64,000 nt of DNA from Actinoplanes palleronii (GCF_016862315.1 NZ_BOMS01000104.1:20120-84119), one strand, 5' to 3'. Positions 1 through 10,850 are shown, counted from the first letter of the stretch. Notes: a model not told the origin generated them from the sequence alone. Program-made: numbers and translations.

Positions 1-2
1 GG

Positions 3-386
3 ATCTCCTATCTGTCCACCGGCATCGCCACCGACCTGGTCGAACGCCGCCTCGCCCGCGGCGGCCTGATCCAGCGTCAGGAGAAACGCGGACTGCTCGG
101 CACCAAGGTCTCCTTCGTGCCGTCCGACTCGATGACCGCCGGATGGCCCGCCACCCGGATCCGCACGAAGGTCTCCCGCGACGAGCAACTCGACGTCGCC
201 GATCTGCTGCTCGCCGGTCTGATCCTGGCCACCGGCCTGGACCAGCAGGTGCTCGCGACCCTCAACGCCCGTGACCGGGCCCGGCTGTTCGACCAGTTCC
301 GGCGCCTGTTCCCGGCCATGCTCCAGCAGCTCGTCGCGCACGCCGAGGCAGCCGTCGGCGACGCCGTGATGGCCCGGCGCGCCTGA
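3..386 (+). CDS. GPP34 (GOLPH3-like) family protein, C-terminal part
   Basis: The frame is open from the left edge of the window, so only the last 127 residues are seen. The visible part is helical. It has an ERRLARGGLIQRQEKR stretch, then a Ser/Thr-Asp loop, then a DVADLLLAGLILATGL helix, which matches the pattern of the C-terminal half of actinobacterial GPP34 proteins (Golgi phosphoprotein 3 fold, phosphoinositide or membrane binding in eukaryotes; bacterial role poorly known). No membrane segment is visible. It ends about 55 nt before the permease gene, which has its own ribosome site, so co-transcription is possible but not shown. The family call rests on pattern memory of this fragment only; another small helical protein remains possible. 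Confidence 0.55.
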   Translation: MSYLSTGIATDLVERRLARGGLIQRQEKRGLLGTKVSFVPSDSMTAGWPATRIRTKVSRDEQLDVADLLLAGLILATGLDQQVLATLNARDRARLFDQFRRLFPAMLQQLVAHAEAAVGDAVMARRA

Positions 387-440
387 CCCACCACAGAGTC
401 TTCTCTCTCCCTCACCCCTCATAAATATCTGGAGATACGC

Positions 441-1964
441 GTGTCCTCGACCGCAACCCAACCCGCGGAGAGTCAGCTCTCCAACGCCCTTGCCCGGGAC
501 CGGCTCGGCGTGGCCGCCGTGGTGTTCTTCGTGATGTCCGCGGCCGCCCCGCTGACCGTGGTCGCCGGCGTGGTGCCGACCGGCCTCGCGGTGACCGGCC
601 TGACCGGCATCTCGATCGCGTTCATCGCGGTCGCCGTGATCCTGGCGATCTTCTCGGTCGGCTACGTGGCGATGGCCCGGCACATCTCCAACGCCGGCGC
701 GTTCTACGCGTACGTGGCCCGTGGCCTCGGCCGCCCGACCGGTGTCGGCGCGTCCTGGGTGGCGCTGCTGGCCTACAACATGTTCCAGTGCGCCTCGTAC
801 GGTGGGTTCGGCGCGATCGCCCAGCCGCTGTTCGTCGACTGGTTCGGCATCGACCTCCCGTGGTGGGCGTTCGGCCTGGTCGCCTGGGCCCTGGTCGCGG
901 TCCTGGGTGTGCGTGACGTCGCCGTCAACGGCAAGGTGCTCGCCACCCTGCTGGTCGCCGAGATCGCGCTGACCGTGGTGTTCAGCATCGCCGAGATCCT
1001 CTCCGACGGTTTCCACGCCTCGTCCGCACCGGTCGACGTGTCGTCGCTGACCGGTGCCGGCTCCGGCGCGCTGCTGGTCATGGCGATCACCGGCTTCGTC
1101 GGCTTCGAGCAGTCCGTGGTGTTCAGCGAGGAGTCCCGCGACCCGAAGCGCACCGTGCCGCGCTCCACGTACATCGCGATCGCCCTGATCGCCGTGATCT
1201 ACGCGTTCGCCTCCTGGGCGATGATCTCCGCGGCCGGTTCCGACCAGGTCGTCGCGCGGGCCGGCGAGGAGGGCCCCGAGCTCTTCTTCAACCTGGCCGC
1301 CGGTCCGCTCGGCAGCATCGCGCTGCACCTGGGCCACATCCTGTTCCTGACCTCGCTGATCGCCGCGATGATCTCGTTCCACAACATCATCTCGCGCTAC
1401 ATGTTCTCGCTCGGCCGCGAAGGCGTGGTGCCGCGTCTGTTCGGCCGCACCGTGCCGGGCACCGGCGCGCCTAAGAACGGCTCGCTCGCCCAGTCGGCGG
1501 TCGGCCTCATCGTGATCGTGGCCTACGCGGTCGCCGGCTGGGACCCGCTGGTCCAGCTGTTCTTCTGGGGCGGCACCGGTGGTGGCCTCGGCGTGCTGCT
1601 GCTGATCACGCTCACCGGGTTCGCGGTCATCGCGTACTTCGCCCGCAACCGCACCGACGAGGACGTGCTGCACCGGATCATCGCCCCGGTCATCGGCGCG
1701 GTGCTCCTGGTGATCGTGTCCTACCTGGCGCTGAGCAACATCGCCACCCTGCTCGGCGTGGACCCGGACAGCACCACGGCCGTCGCGGTGCCGGGCTCGT
1801 TCCTGGTCGTGCTGGTCGCCGGCATCATCTGGGGCCTGTTCCTGCGCAGCTCCCGGCCGCAGATCTACTCGGGCATCGGCATGGGCGCCAACAGCGCGAC
1901 CACCGGCGGCGGCGGTTTCTCCGCGGCGCTGAACGAGACCCCCGACCAGGGATACCACCGATGA
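441..1964 (+). CDS. APC superfamily amino-acid permease
   Basis: A 507-residue cytoplasmic-membrane transporter of the amino acid-polyamine-organocation superfamily with about 12 hydrophobic segments. The first segment carries the usual helix-breaking region (SAAAPLTVVAG), followed by the conserved GYVAMARHISNAGAFYAYVARGLG-type region of TM2-3 near residues 75-100. A cytoplasmic FSEESRDPKRTVPRSTY loop follows, typical of APC members. The start is GTG, with GGAG seven bases upstream at 431-434. The stop overlaps the start of the acetyltransferase gene by 4 nt, so the two are translationally coupled. The substrate cannot be read from sequence; with a GNAT enzyme behind it, an amine or amino acid that is acetylated after uptake is a reasonable guess. 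Confidence 0.9.
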   Translation: MSSTATQPAESQLSNALARDRLGVAAVVFFVMSAAAPLTVVAGVVPTGLAVTGLTGISIAFIAVAVILAIFSVGYVAMARHISNAGAFYAYVARGLGRPTGVGASWVALLAYNMFQCASYGGFGAIAQPLFVDWFGIDLPWWAFGLVAWALVAVLGVRDVAVNGKVLATLLVAEIALTVVFSIAEILSDGFHASSAPVDVSSLTGAGSGALLVMAITGFVGFEQSVVFSEESRDPKRTVPRSTYIAIALIAVIYAFASWAMISAAGSDQVVARAGEEGPELFFNLAAGPLGSIALHLGHILFLTSLIAAMISFHNIISRYMFSLGREGVVPRLFGRTVPGTGAPKNGSLAQSAVGLIVIVAYAVAGWDPLVQLFFWGGTGGGLGVLLLITLTGFAVIAYFARNRTDEDVLHRIIAPVIGAVLLVIVSYLALSNIATLLGVDPDSTTAVAVPGSFLVVLVAGIIWGLFLRSSRPQIYSGIGMGANSATTGGGGFSAALNETPDQGYHR

Positions 1965-2563
1965 GCGAGTTCACCATCCGGTCCGCCCGGGCCGACGAGC
2001 TCGCCGCGATCGGCGCCCTGGTCTCGAAGTCGTTCGACGAGCTCGACGCGGACGCGTACCTGGTCCCGGTCCCCGAGGACCGCGAGCGGATCATGGCGGA
2101 CTTCTTCACCCTGGAGACCGAGTACGCCTTCAGCCACGGCAAGGTCGAGGTCATCGACCACGCCGACGGCGGGTACGCGGCCGCGGCGGTCTGGTACAAC
2201 CGGGTCGACCCGCTGCCCGAGTTCCCGGGGTACATGGACCGGCTCACCGCGCTGGCCGGTGACCACCTGGACCGGTTCGGCGCGCTCGGCGAGCTGTTCG
2301 AGAAGAACCACCCCACCGACCAGCACTGGCACCTGCAGTTCCTGGCGGTACGCCCGGACCACCAGGGTCACGGCCTGGGCGGCAAGCTGATGAAGAACGT
2401 CCACGACATCCTGGACGAGCAGGGCATCCCGGCCTATCTCGAGGCCACGAACGAGAACAACGTGCGGCTGTACCGCCGGTACGGCTACACCGACATGGAC
2501 CCGTTCGCGATCCTGCTGCCGGACGGCACCCCGTTCTTCCGGATGTGGCGTCCCGCTTCCTGA
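1961..2563 (+). CDS. GNAT family N-acetyltransferase
   Basis: A 200-residue acetyl-CoA-dependent N-acetyltransferase. The acetyl-CoA pyrophosphate loop is visible as LAVRPDHQGHGLGGKLMKN at about residues 128-146 (the R/Q-x-x-G-x-G/A pattern of motif A), followed by the motif B region YLEATNENNVRLYRRYGY. Its length is normal for a single GNAT domain. The ATG overlaps the permease stop (ATGA), so it is the second gene of a two-gene operon, which ends at a strong hairpin 12 nt after its stop codon. The natural acceptor is unknown; the coupling suggests it modifies the substrate of the permease. Confidence 0.9.
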   Translation: MSEFTIRSARADELAAIGALVSKSFDELDADAYLVPVPEDRERIMADFFTLETEYAFSHGKVEVIDHADGGYAAAAVWYNRVDPLPEFPGYMDRLTALAGDHLDRFGALGELFEKNHPTDQHWHLQFLAVRPDHQGHGLGGKLMKNVHDILDEQGIPAYLEATNENNVRLYRRYGYTDMDPFAILLPDGTPFFRMWRPAS

Positions 2564-2574
2564 CCGCGGTGACC

Positions 2575-2609
2575 AGGAGGGGCGCGGGCGATAAGCCCGC
2601 GCCCCTCCT
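2575..2609 (+). terminator. Rho-independent-type terminator after permease/GNAT operon
   Basis: A perfect 15-bp stem (arms 2575-2589 and 2595-2609, AGGAGGGGCGCGGGC and its complement) with a five-base GATAA loop starts 12 nt after the GNAT stop. It is followed by GTCGTTTT, a short T-rich tail. Confidence 0.85.
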
Positions 2610-2627
2610 GTCGTTTTCCGCCAGCCC

Positions 2628-2656
2628 TTGACGCGGGCGCGGTCGCGTAATTACAT
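2628..2656 (+). promoter_or_regulatory. Candidate promoter of the inositol operon
   Basis: TTGACG at 2628-2633 and TTACAT at 2651-2656 are separated by 17 bases, a vegetative sigma-70-like spacing. They lie between the upstream terminator and iolC, leaving a leader of about 110 nt. The -10 match is modest and there is no experimental support. Confidence 0.35.
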
Positions 2657-2772
2657 CGATTCAGGTCCACTCAGCCTCGCTGGACGATGACCGGCTGCTG
2701 ACGGCTTGGTTGATTGCGTCCGTGACCGCACGGGACCTGACCCTCCCGGGTGGATTGGCCGGAGGGACGGAC

Positions 2773-3714
2773 ATGTCCGCACACGAGGTCCTGACGATGG
2801 GCCGCATCGGCGTCGACCTGTATCCCGAGCAGATCGGCGTGCCGCTCGGCGAGGTGCGGACGTTCGCCAAGTCCCTCGGCGGCAGCGCGTCCAATGTGGC
2901 GGTGGCCGCGGCCCGGTACGGCCGTCGCGCCGCGGTGATCACCCGGGTCGGCGCCGACCCGTTCGGGGAGTACCTGCGCACCGCGCTGCGCGGCTTCGGG
3001 GTGGACGACCGGTTCGTCGGCACGGTGCCGCACCTGCCCACCCCGGTGACGTTCTGCGAGATCTTCCCGCCGGACCACTTCCCGCTCTACTTCTACCGCT
3101 ACCCCAAGGCCCCGGACTTGGAGATCCATCCGTCCGAGTTGGACCTGGACGCGATCCGCCGGGCCGACATCTTCTGGGTCACCGGCACCGGCCTCAGCGC
3201 TGAGCCCTCCCGCACGGCGACGCTGACCGCCCTGAAAGAGCGTAATAAATCGGGAATAACCGTCTTCGACCTCGACTGGCGTCCGATGTTCTGGGACTCC
3301 CCGGCCGAGGCCCGGCACTGGTACATCGAGGCGCTGCGCCACACCACGGTCGCCGTCGGCAACCTGGCCGAGGTCGAAGTCGCGGTGGGCCGGGCGAACC
3401 CGGAACGGGCGCTTCTCCAACACGGAGTCGACCTCGCGGTGATCAAGCGGGGCCCGGCCGGAGTGCTGGCCGCATGCAAGGACCAGAAGGTGGAAGCCCC
3501 ACCAGAAAAGATAAAAACCCTCAACGGCCTCGGCGCCGGCGACGCGTTCGGCGGCGCCCTCTGCCACGGCCTCCTCGCCGGCTGGGACCTGCCCGCCACG
3601 ATCCGCTTCGCCAACGCCGCCGGCGCCCTGGTCGCCACCCGGCTGGCCTGCGCCGACGCCATGCCGTCCGAGGCCGAGGTCCGTGACCTGCTGGCCGGCG
3701 CCGGCCATGGCTGA
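2773..3714 (+). CDS. iolC: 5-dehydro-2-deoxygluconokinase IolC
   Basis: A PfkB-family sugar kinase of 313 residues that phosphorylates 2-deoxy-5-keto-D-gluconate in myo-inositol breakdown. The N-terminus has GRIGVDLYPEQIG and the substrate-binding GGSASNVAVAAARYGRR block characteristic of IolC. The C-terminal PfkB signature is NGLGAGDAFGGALCHGLL, with the catalytic Asp in GAGD. The ATG at 2773 has GGAGGG at 2761-2766; an upstream in-frame ATG at 2710 would add 21 residues with no ribosome site and no homology. It is the first gene of the nine-gene inositol operon and overlaps iolB by 8 nt. Confidence 0.95.
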   Translation: MSAHEVLTMGRIGVDLYPEQIGVPLGEVRTFAKSLGGSASNVAVAAARYGRRAAVITRVGADPFGEYLRTALRGFGVDDRFVGTVPHLPTPVTFCEIFPPDHFPLYFYRYPKAPDLEIHPSELDLDAIRRADIFWVTGTGLSAEPSRTATLTALKERNKSGITVFDLDWRPMFWDSPAEARHWYIEALRHTTVAVGNLAEVEVAVGRANPERALLQHGVDLAVIKRGPAGVLAACKDQKVEAPPEKIKTLNGLGAGDAFGGALCHGLLAGWDLPATIRFANAAGALVATRLACADAMPSEAEVRDLLAGAGHG

Positions 3715-4600
3715 GGCCCGGGTCAACCCGGTGATCCCCCGGGGCAGCACCGCGGCCCGCCCGTTCGACGTGGTGGTCGGACCGGAGAGCGCCGGCTGGA
3801 CGCACAGCGGACTGCGGGTGGTGCAGCTGCCGGTCGGCGGCCGGGTCAAGTTCGGCACCGGCGCCGACGAGGTGCTGGTCCTGCCACTCGCCGGTGGCTG
3901 TGACGTGGCGTGCGACGACGAACGCCTCACCCTGACCGGCCGCCGCTCGGTCTTCTCCCGGGTCACCGACTTCGCGTACCTGCCGCGCGACGCCGTGGTC
4001 ACCCTGCGGGCGCCCAACGGCGGGCGGTTCGCGCTGCCCGCAGCCCGGGCCCGGCGCCGGCTGCCGTTCCGCTACGGCCCGGCCGAGGAGGTACCGGTCG
4101 AGCTGCGCGGCGCCGGGTCCGCGAGCCGCCAGGTCAACAATTTCTGTACGCCGGAGTCCTTCGACGCGGACGCCCTGATCGCGGTCGAGGTGCTCACCCC
4201 CGGTGGCAACTGGTCGTCCTACCCGCCGCACAAGCACGACGAGCCGGGCCCGGACGAGAGCCGCCTCGAGGAGATCTACTACTTCGAGGTGGCGCCGTCC
4301 CCGTCCGGCCGGCCCGGCTGCGGATACCAGCGGGTCTACGGCCACCCGGACCGCCCGATCGACGTCTGCGCCGAGGTCCGCAGCGGCGACGTGGTGCTGA
4401 TCCCGTACGGCTGGCACGGCCCGTCGATGGCCGCCCCCGGCTACGACCTCTACTACCTGAACGTGATGGCCGGCCCCGGTGAACGGCGCTGGCTGATCCG
4501 CGACGACCCGGCGCACGGCTGGGTCCGCGACACGTGGGCGGCCCAGAAGGTCGACCCACGGCTGCCCCTCACCTCGGACCGGGAGCGGAGAAGACTGTGA
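3707..4600 (+). CDS. iolB: 5-deoxy-glucuronate isomerase IolB
   Basis: A 297-residue cupin enzyme that isomerises 5-deoxy-glucuronate to 2-deoxy-5-keto-gluconate, the substrate of IolC. Two cupin halves are visible. The second has the metal-binding YPPHKHDE motif, a Glu-rich LEEIYYFE strand and a late His (PYGWHGPSMA), as in IolB. The ATG at 3707 lies inside the end of iolC, giving an 8-nt overlap, so it is translationally coupled. An ATG 24 nt further upstream is less likely because it would lengthen the overlap without adding conserved sequence. Confidence 0.95.
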   Translation: MAEARVNPVIPRGSTAARPFDVVVGPESAGWTHSGLRVVQLPVGGRVKFGTGADEVLVLPLAGGCDVACDDERLTLTGRRSVFSRVTDFAYLPRDAVVTLRAPNGGRFALPAARARRRLPFRYGPAEEVPVELRGAGSASRQVNNFCTPESFDADALIAVEVLTPGGNWSSYPPHKHDEPGPDESRLEEIYYFEVAPSPSGRPGCGYQRVYGHPDRPIDVCAEVRSGDVVLIPYGWHGPSMAAPGYDLYYLNVMAGPGERRWLIRDDPAHGWVRDTWAAQKVDPRLPLTSDRERRRL

Positions 4601-6474
4601 AGCACCGGCTCACCGTCGCGCAGGCGACCGTGCGGTTCCTGGCCAACCAGTTCACCGAGCGGGACGGTGTCCGGCAGCGGGCCGTCGCCGGGTTCCTCGG
4701 CATCTTCGGGCACGGCAACGTGGCCGGCATCGGGCAGGCGCTGTTGCAGGCGCAGCGCAGTGGCACACCGGAGATGCCCTATCGGCTGGCCCGCAACGAG
4801 CAGGCCATGGTGCACACCGCGGCCGGGTACGCCCGGATGCGCAACCGGCTGTCCACGATGGCCTGCACCACCTCGATCGGCCCGGGCGCCACCAACATGC
4901 TCACCGGCGCGGCCCTGGCCACCGTGAACCGGATCCCGGTGCTGCTGTTCCCGTCCGACGTGTTCGCCACGCGGGTGGCCGTCCCGGTGCTGCAGGAGCT
5001 GGAGGATCCGCGTTCCGGCGACGTGTCGGTGAACGACGCCTTCCGGCCGCTGTCACGGTTCTTCGACCGGGTCTGGCGGCCCGAGCAACTGCCGCAGGCC
5101 CTGCTCGGCGCGATGCGGGTGCTCACCGACCCGGCGGAGACCGGCGCGGTCACCGTCTGCCTGCCCCAGGACGTGCAGGCCGAGGCGTACGAATATCCCG
5201 ACGAGCTGTTCGCCGAGCGCACCTGGCACGTGACCCGCCCGGCGCCCGACCCGCTCGCCGTGGAACGTGCCGCCGCCGTGATCCGCGGCGCCCGCCGCCC
5301 GCTGATCGTGGCCGGCGGCGGAGTGATCTACTCCGAGGCGTCCGTGCAGCTGGACCGGTTCGCCAGGGAGACCGGCATCCCGGTCGCCGACACCCAGGCC
5401 GGCAAGGGCGCGCTCAGCTGGGACCACCCGAACGCGGTGGGCGGGCTCGGCGCGACCGGCAGCCCGGTGGCGAACCGGCTGGCCGCGCACGCCGACGTGG
5501 TGCTCGGCATCGGCACCCGCTACTCCGACTTCACCACCGCGTCGCGCACCGCGTTCCGGCATCCGCAGGTCCGGTTCGTCAACCTCAACGTGGTCTCGTT
5601 CGACGCCGCGAAACTCGGTGCGCTGTCCCTGGTGGCGGACGCCCGGGCCGGTCTGACGGCGCTGCGCCCGGCGTTGCACGGACGGCGGTTCACCGGTGAT
5701 TTCCACGATGACGTGGCGGCGTGGAACGCGCGCGTCGACCGGGCGTACCGGGAAAGAAAGGGTGACCACCTGCCCACCCAGGCCGAAGTGATCGGTGTGG
5801 TGAACGAAGCGTGCGGAGCACGCGACGTGGTGGTCCAGGCGGCCGGCAGCCTGCCCGGCGACCTGCAGCGGCTGTGGCGGGCCCGCGATCCGAAGCAGTA
5901 CCACGTCGAGTACGGCTACTCCTGCATGGGCTTCGAGATCGCCGGCGCCCTCGGGATCAAGCTGGCCGACCCGTCCCGCGAGGTGTACGCCCTGGTCGGC
6001 GACGGCTCCTACCTGATGATGGCGCAGGAGATGGTGACCGCGCTGGCCGAGGGCGTGAAGCTGATCGTGGTGCTGGTGCAGAACCACGGGTTCGCCTCGA
6101 TCGGCTCGCTCTCCGAGCAGGTCGGCTCGCAGCGGTTCGGCACCAGCTACCGCTACAAGAGCGCGCAGACCGGCGACTACGACGGCGCGCTGCTCCCGGT
6201 CGACCTGGCGCTGAACGCGGAGAGCCTGGGCGCCTCGGTGATCCGCTGCCGGACCGCCGCCGACCTGGCCGAGGGCCTGAAACGGGCCCGCGAGGCGGAC
6301 CGGCTGACCGTGTTGCACATCGAGACCGACCCGCTCGCCGCCGGGCCGGGCTCGGAATCCTGGTGGGACGTGCCGGTGGCGCAGATCGCCACCCTGCACA
6401 GCACCCGGCACGCACTCACCGGCTACCTGGAGAGGAAACGCGACCAGCGGCATCACCTGCGACCCGGAGGTTGA
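4597..6474 (+). CDS. iolD: 3D-(3,5/4)-trihydroxycyclohexane-1,2-dione acylhydrolase IolD
   Basis: A 625-residue thiamine-diphosphate enzyme that hydrolyses the inositol-derived cyclic dione to 5-deoxy-glucuronate. It has the three-domain layout of acetolactate-synthase relatives. The N-terminal Pyr domain contains the RNEQAMVHTAAGYAR region with the cofactor-activating Glu. The C-terminal PP domain carries the ThDP motif, starting GDGS at about residues 467-470 and ending in NHGF. The GTG start at 4597 overlaps the iolB stop by 4 nt and follows a GGAGCGGAG ribosome site; a longer ATG form from 4534 would run 67 nt into iolB and has no such site. Confidence 0.95.
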   Translation: MKHRLTVAQATVRFLANQFTERDGVRQRAVAGFLGIFGHGNVAGIGQALLQAQRSGTPEMPYRLARNEQAMVHTAAGYARMRNRLSTMACTTSIGPGATNMLTGAALATVNRIPVLLFPSDVFATRVAVPVLQELEDPRSGDVSVNDAFRPLSRFFDRVWRPEQLPQALLGAMRVLTDPAETGAVTVCLPQDVQAEAYEYPDELFAERTWHVTRPAPDPLAVERAAAVIRGARRPLIVAGGGVIYSEASVQLDRFARETGIPVADTQAGKGALSWDHPNAVGGLGATGSPVANRLAAHADVVLGIGTRYSDFTTASRTAFRHPQVRFVNLNVVSFDAAKLGALSLVADARAGLTALRPALHGRRFTGDFHDDVAAWNARVDRAYRERKGDHLPTQAEVIGVVNEACGARDVVVQAAGSLPGDLQRLWRARDPKQYHVEYGYSCMGFEIAGALGIKLADPSREVYALVGDGSYLMMAQEMVTALAEGVKLIVVLVQNHGFASIGSLSEQVGSQRFGTSYRYKSAQTGDYDGALLPVDLALNAESLGASVIRCRTAADLAEGLKRAREADRLTVLHIETDPLAAGPGSESWWDVPVAQIATLHSTRHALTGYLERKRDQRHHLRPGG

Positions 6475-6478
6475 TGAG

Positions 6479-7975
<1,497 letters not shown>

Positions 7976-7980
7976 CCGGC

Positions 7981-8877
7981 ATGCGCCGTCTGCGCCTCGG
8001 CAGCTGTCCCGACTCGTGGGGGGTCTGGTACGCCGACGACCCCCGGCAGACCCCGTGGCCCCGTTTCCTCGACGAGCTGGTCACCGCCGGGTACCACTGG
8101 CTGGAGCTCGGCCCGTACGGCTACCTGCCCACCGACCCGGCCCGCCTGGCCGACGAGCTGGCCACCCGGGGCCTGCGCTGCGCGGCCGGTACGGTCGGCG
8201 GCGTCGGCGGGCCGCACAAGGACTTCCCGGCGGTGCTCGCCGAGACCCGCCGGGTGGCCGAGCTGACCCGGGCGGCCGGCGGGCGCGACGTGGTGTTCGT
8301 CCCGGTGCCCGGGTACCGCGACGACGCCACCGGCGGGTACCGGGAGGCCGCCGAGCTGAGCGCCGATCAGTGGCGTGACCTGCTGGCCAACACGACCACG
8401 CTGGGCCGCATGCTCGCCGAGGAGTACGGCATGAGCCTGCGGTTCCACCCGCACGCCGACTACCAGGTGGAATACCAGTCGCAGGTGGAGCGGCTGCTCG
8501 ACGGCACCGATCCGCGGTTCGTGTCGCTGTGCCTGGACACCGGCCATCTGGCGTACCGGCGGGCGGACGTGCTGGGCCTGATCCGGCAGTACCCGGAGCG
8601 GGTCGGCTACGTCCACCTCAAGCAGATGGACCCGGCCCTCGCGGCCCGGGCCGCCGCCGAGGACTGGGCGTTCGGCCAGGCCGTCCGGCTCGGGGTGAGC
8701 GTCGCCCCGCCGTCCGGCGCCCCGGAGGTTCCGGCCGTGCTGAAAGCCCTGGAGGACCTCGACGCGGAGCTGTTCGTCGTGGTCGAGCAGGACATGTACC
8801 CGGTGGACTTCGACGTTCCGCTGCCGATCGCCACCCGGACCCGCAGGTATCTCGAGGAGACAGGAGATTTCGGATGA
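7981..8877 (+). CDS. IolE-like TIM-barrel protein (inosose dehydratase/isomerase family)
   Basis: A 298-residue AP-endonuclease-2-type TIM barrel. The opening GSCPDSWGVWYADDP and ELGPYGYLPTDP are typical of the actinobacterial inositol-operon member usually called a sugar isomerase/epimerase or inosose dehydratase. Metal ligands expected for the fold are visible (HPHADY, LDTGHLAYR, YVHLKQMD, VVVEQDMY). No other IolE candidate is in this operon, so it probably performs the 2-keto-myo-inositol dehydration; an isomerase (IolI/IolH-like) role is possible. The ATG at 7981 is used; a GTG at 7972 overlapping the iolA stop is an alternative, and neither has a clear ribosome site. It overlaps the next gene by 4 nt. 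Confidence 0.8.
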   Translation: MRRLRLGSCPDSWGVWYADDPRQTPWPRFLDELVTAGYHWLELGPYGYLPTDPARLADELATRGLRCAAGTVGGVGGPHKDFPAVLAETRRVAELTRAAGGRDVVFVPVPGYRDDATGGYREAAELSADQWRDLLANTTTLGRMLAEEYGMSLRFHPHADYQVEYQSQVERLLDGTDPRFVSLCLDTGHLAYRRADVLGLIRQYPERVGYVHLKQMDPALAARAAAEDWAFGQAVRLGVSVAPPSGAPEVPAVLKALEDLDAELFVVVEQDMYPVDFDVPLPIATRTRRYLEETGDFG

Positions 8878-9854
8878 GGAGAGGTCTGCTCACCACCGGC
8901 GTCGTGACGGTCCTGGCGCTCGCCGCGTGCAGCGGCGGAGGCCGGGACAAGTCCGACGCGGACGACTCCGGTGGTGGTGGCAACGCGCCCGGCAGTTCCG
9001 GGTACACGGTCGCCTTCATCACCCACGAGACGCCCGGCGACACGTTCTGGGACAAGGTCCGGGCCGGCGCCGAGCAGGCCGCCAAGGACGAGGGCGTCAC
9101 GCTGAAGTACTCCAACGACCCGGACGCCGCCAAACAGGCGGGTCTGATCCAGAGCGCGGTCGACGCCAAGGTCAACGGGATCGCGACCACCCTGGTCACC
9201 CCGGACGCCCTGGCCGGCGCGGTCAAGTCGGCGACCGCCGCCGGAGTCCCGGTGGTCGGCCTGAACGGCGGCATCGACCAGTACCAGAAGCTCGGCGCGC
9301 TGATGTACTTCGGCTCGGACGAGACTCTGGCCGGGGAGAGCATCGGCAAGCGGATCGCCGGTCAGGGTGCCAAACACCCGCTCTGCGTGATCCACCAGAC
9401 CGGCTCGGTGGCACTCGAGGCGCGCTGCGACGGCGTCAAGAGCGCCGTGCCCGGCACGGAGAACCTCCAGGTCAACGGCGCCGACGACAGTGCGGTCACG
9501 ACCACCCTGCAGGCCAAGCTGGCCCAGGACAAGTCGATCGACTACGTGGTGACGCTCGGCGCGCCGATCGCGCTGGACGCGATCAACGCCAAGCAGCAGG
9601 CGTCGTCGCCCGCGAAGATCGTGACGTTCGACCTGAACCAGGAGATCGCCAAGCGGATCAAGGCGGGCGAGGTGGTGTTCGCCATCGACCAGCAGCCGTA
9701 CGTGCAGGGGTACATGGCGGTCACCTCGCTCTACCTCTACCTGAAGAACGGCAACGACATCGGCGGCGGCCGGCCGGTGCTGACCGGACCGTCCTTCGTG
9801 GACCAGACCAACATCGACAAGATCCTGCCGTTCACCGAGAAGAACACCCGGTGA
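8874..9854 (+). CDS. Sugar (inositol) ABC transporter substrate-binding lipoprotein
   Basis: A 326-residue type-I periplasmic-binding-protein fold of the ribose/inositol class. The signal peptide ends in a lipobox LAAC with the lipidated Cys at residue 19, then a Gly/Asp/Ser linker. The mature part has the FITHETPGDTFWDKVRAGAE start typical of PBP1 sugar binders and a DLNQEIAKRIKAGEVVFAID region near the C-terminus. It lies between catabolic genes and its own permease and ATPase, so myo-inositol or a close derivative is the likely ligand. It overlaps both neighbours by 4 nt. Confidence 0.9.
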   Translation: MRRGLLTTGVVTVLALAACSGGGRDKSDADDSGGGGNAPGSSGYTVAFITHETPGDTFWDKVRAGAEQAAKDEGVTLKYSNDPDAAKQAGLIQSAVDAKVNGIATTLVTPDALAGAVKSATAAGVPVVGLNGGIDQYQKLGALMYFGSDETLAGESIGKRIAGQGAKHPLCVIHQTGSVALEARCDGVKSAVPGTENLQVNGADDSAVTTTLQAKLAQDKSIDYVVTLGAPIALDAINAKQQASSPAKIVTFDLNQEIAKRIKAGEVVFAIDQQPYVQGYMAVTSLYLYLKNGNDIGGGRPVLTGPSFVDQTNIDKILPFTEKNTR

Positions 9855-10849
9855 GGCGAACGCTGCGGCTGCTGGCGCGCCCCGAGGCGGGCGCGCTGGC
9901 GGCGGCCGTGGTGATCTTCGTGTTCTTCCTGGCGGTGGCGCCGTCGTTCCGCTCGCTGGCGGCGTTCTGCACCGTGCTCTACCAGTCGTCGACGATCGGG
10001 ATCGTCGCGGTCGGGGTCGGCCTGCTGATGATCGGCGGTGAGTTCGACCTGTCGGCCGGCGTGATCACAATCAGCGCCGGGCTGGTCAACTCGATGTTCT
10101 GCTGGTATTTCGGGGTGAACATGTGGGTCGGCGCGGCGCTGTCCCTGCTGTTCTGCCTCGCGGTCGGTTTCCTGAACGGCTGGCTGGTGATGCGCACCGG
10201 GATACCGAGCTTCCTGGTCACGCTCGGGACGTTCTTCGTCCTGCAGGGTGCGAACCTCGGCGTGACCAAGCTGGTCACCGGGTCGGTGTCCAGCCGGGAC
10301 GTCAGCGCGATCGACGGGTTCGACTCGCTGCGGGCGGTCTTCGCGTCCAGCACCACGGCCGGCGCCGCGACGATCTGGATCACCGTGCTCTGGTGGGTGC
10401 TGTTCGCCGGGGTGGCCGGGTGGACGCTGCAGCTCACCAGGATCGGCAACTGGATCTACGCGGTCGGCGGGTCGGCGGGCAGCGCGCGAGCCGTCGGGGT
10501 GCCTGTCGTCCGTACCAAAATCGGTCTTTTCATGGTCGTGTCTTTTCTCGGCTGGTTCGTCGGGATGCATCTGCTGTACCGGTTCAACACCCTGCAGGCC
10601 GGCAACGGGGTGGGTAACGAGTTCCTCTACATCATCGCGGCCGTGGTCGGCGGGACGCTGCTCACCGGCGGGTTCGGCAACGCGTCGGGTGTCGCGATCG
10701 GCGCGTTCATCTTCGGGATGACCAGCCTGGGGATCGTCTACGCCGGCTGGGATCCGAACTGGTTCAAGGCGTTCCTCGGCGTGATGCTGCTGCTGGCCGT
10801 GCTGGTCAACACGTACGTCCGACGCCTCTCCGCGGGAAAGGCGGCCTGA
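9851..10849 (+). CDS. Sugar ABC transporter permease (RbsC/IolT-type)
   Basis: A 332-residue inner-membrane permease with eight to ten hydrophobic helices. It contains the BPD_transp_2 signatures IGGEFDLSAGVI and an EFLYIIAAVVGGTLLTGGFG loop that contacts the ATPase. The GTG start at 9851 overlaps the binding-protein stop by 4 nt. It is the only permease gene here, so it should form a homodimer. It belongs to the inositol operon. Confidence 0.92.
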   Translation: MRRTLRLLARPEAGALAAAVVIFVFFLAVAPSFRSLAAFCTVLYQSSTIGIVAVGVGLLMIGGEFDLSAGVITISAGLVNSMFCWYFGVNMWVGAALSLLFCLAVGFLNGWLVMRTGIPSFLVTLGTFFVLQGANLGVTKLVTGSVSSRDVSAIDGFDSLRAVFASSTTAGAATIWITVLWWVLFAGVAGWTLQLTRIGNWIYAVGGSAGSARAVGVPVVRTKIGLFMVVSFLGWFVGMHLLYRFNTLQAGNGVGNEFLYIIAAVVGGTLLTGGFGNASGVAIGAFIFGMTSLGIVYAGWDPNWFKAFLGVMLLLAVLVNTYVRRLSAGKAA

Positions 10850-10850
10850 C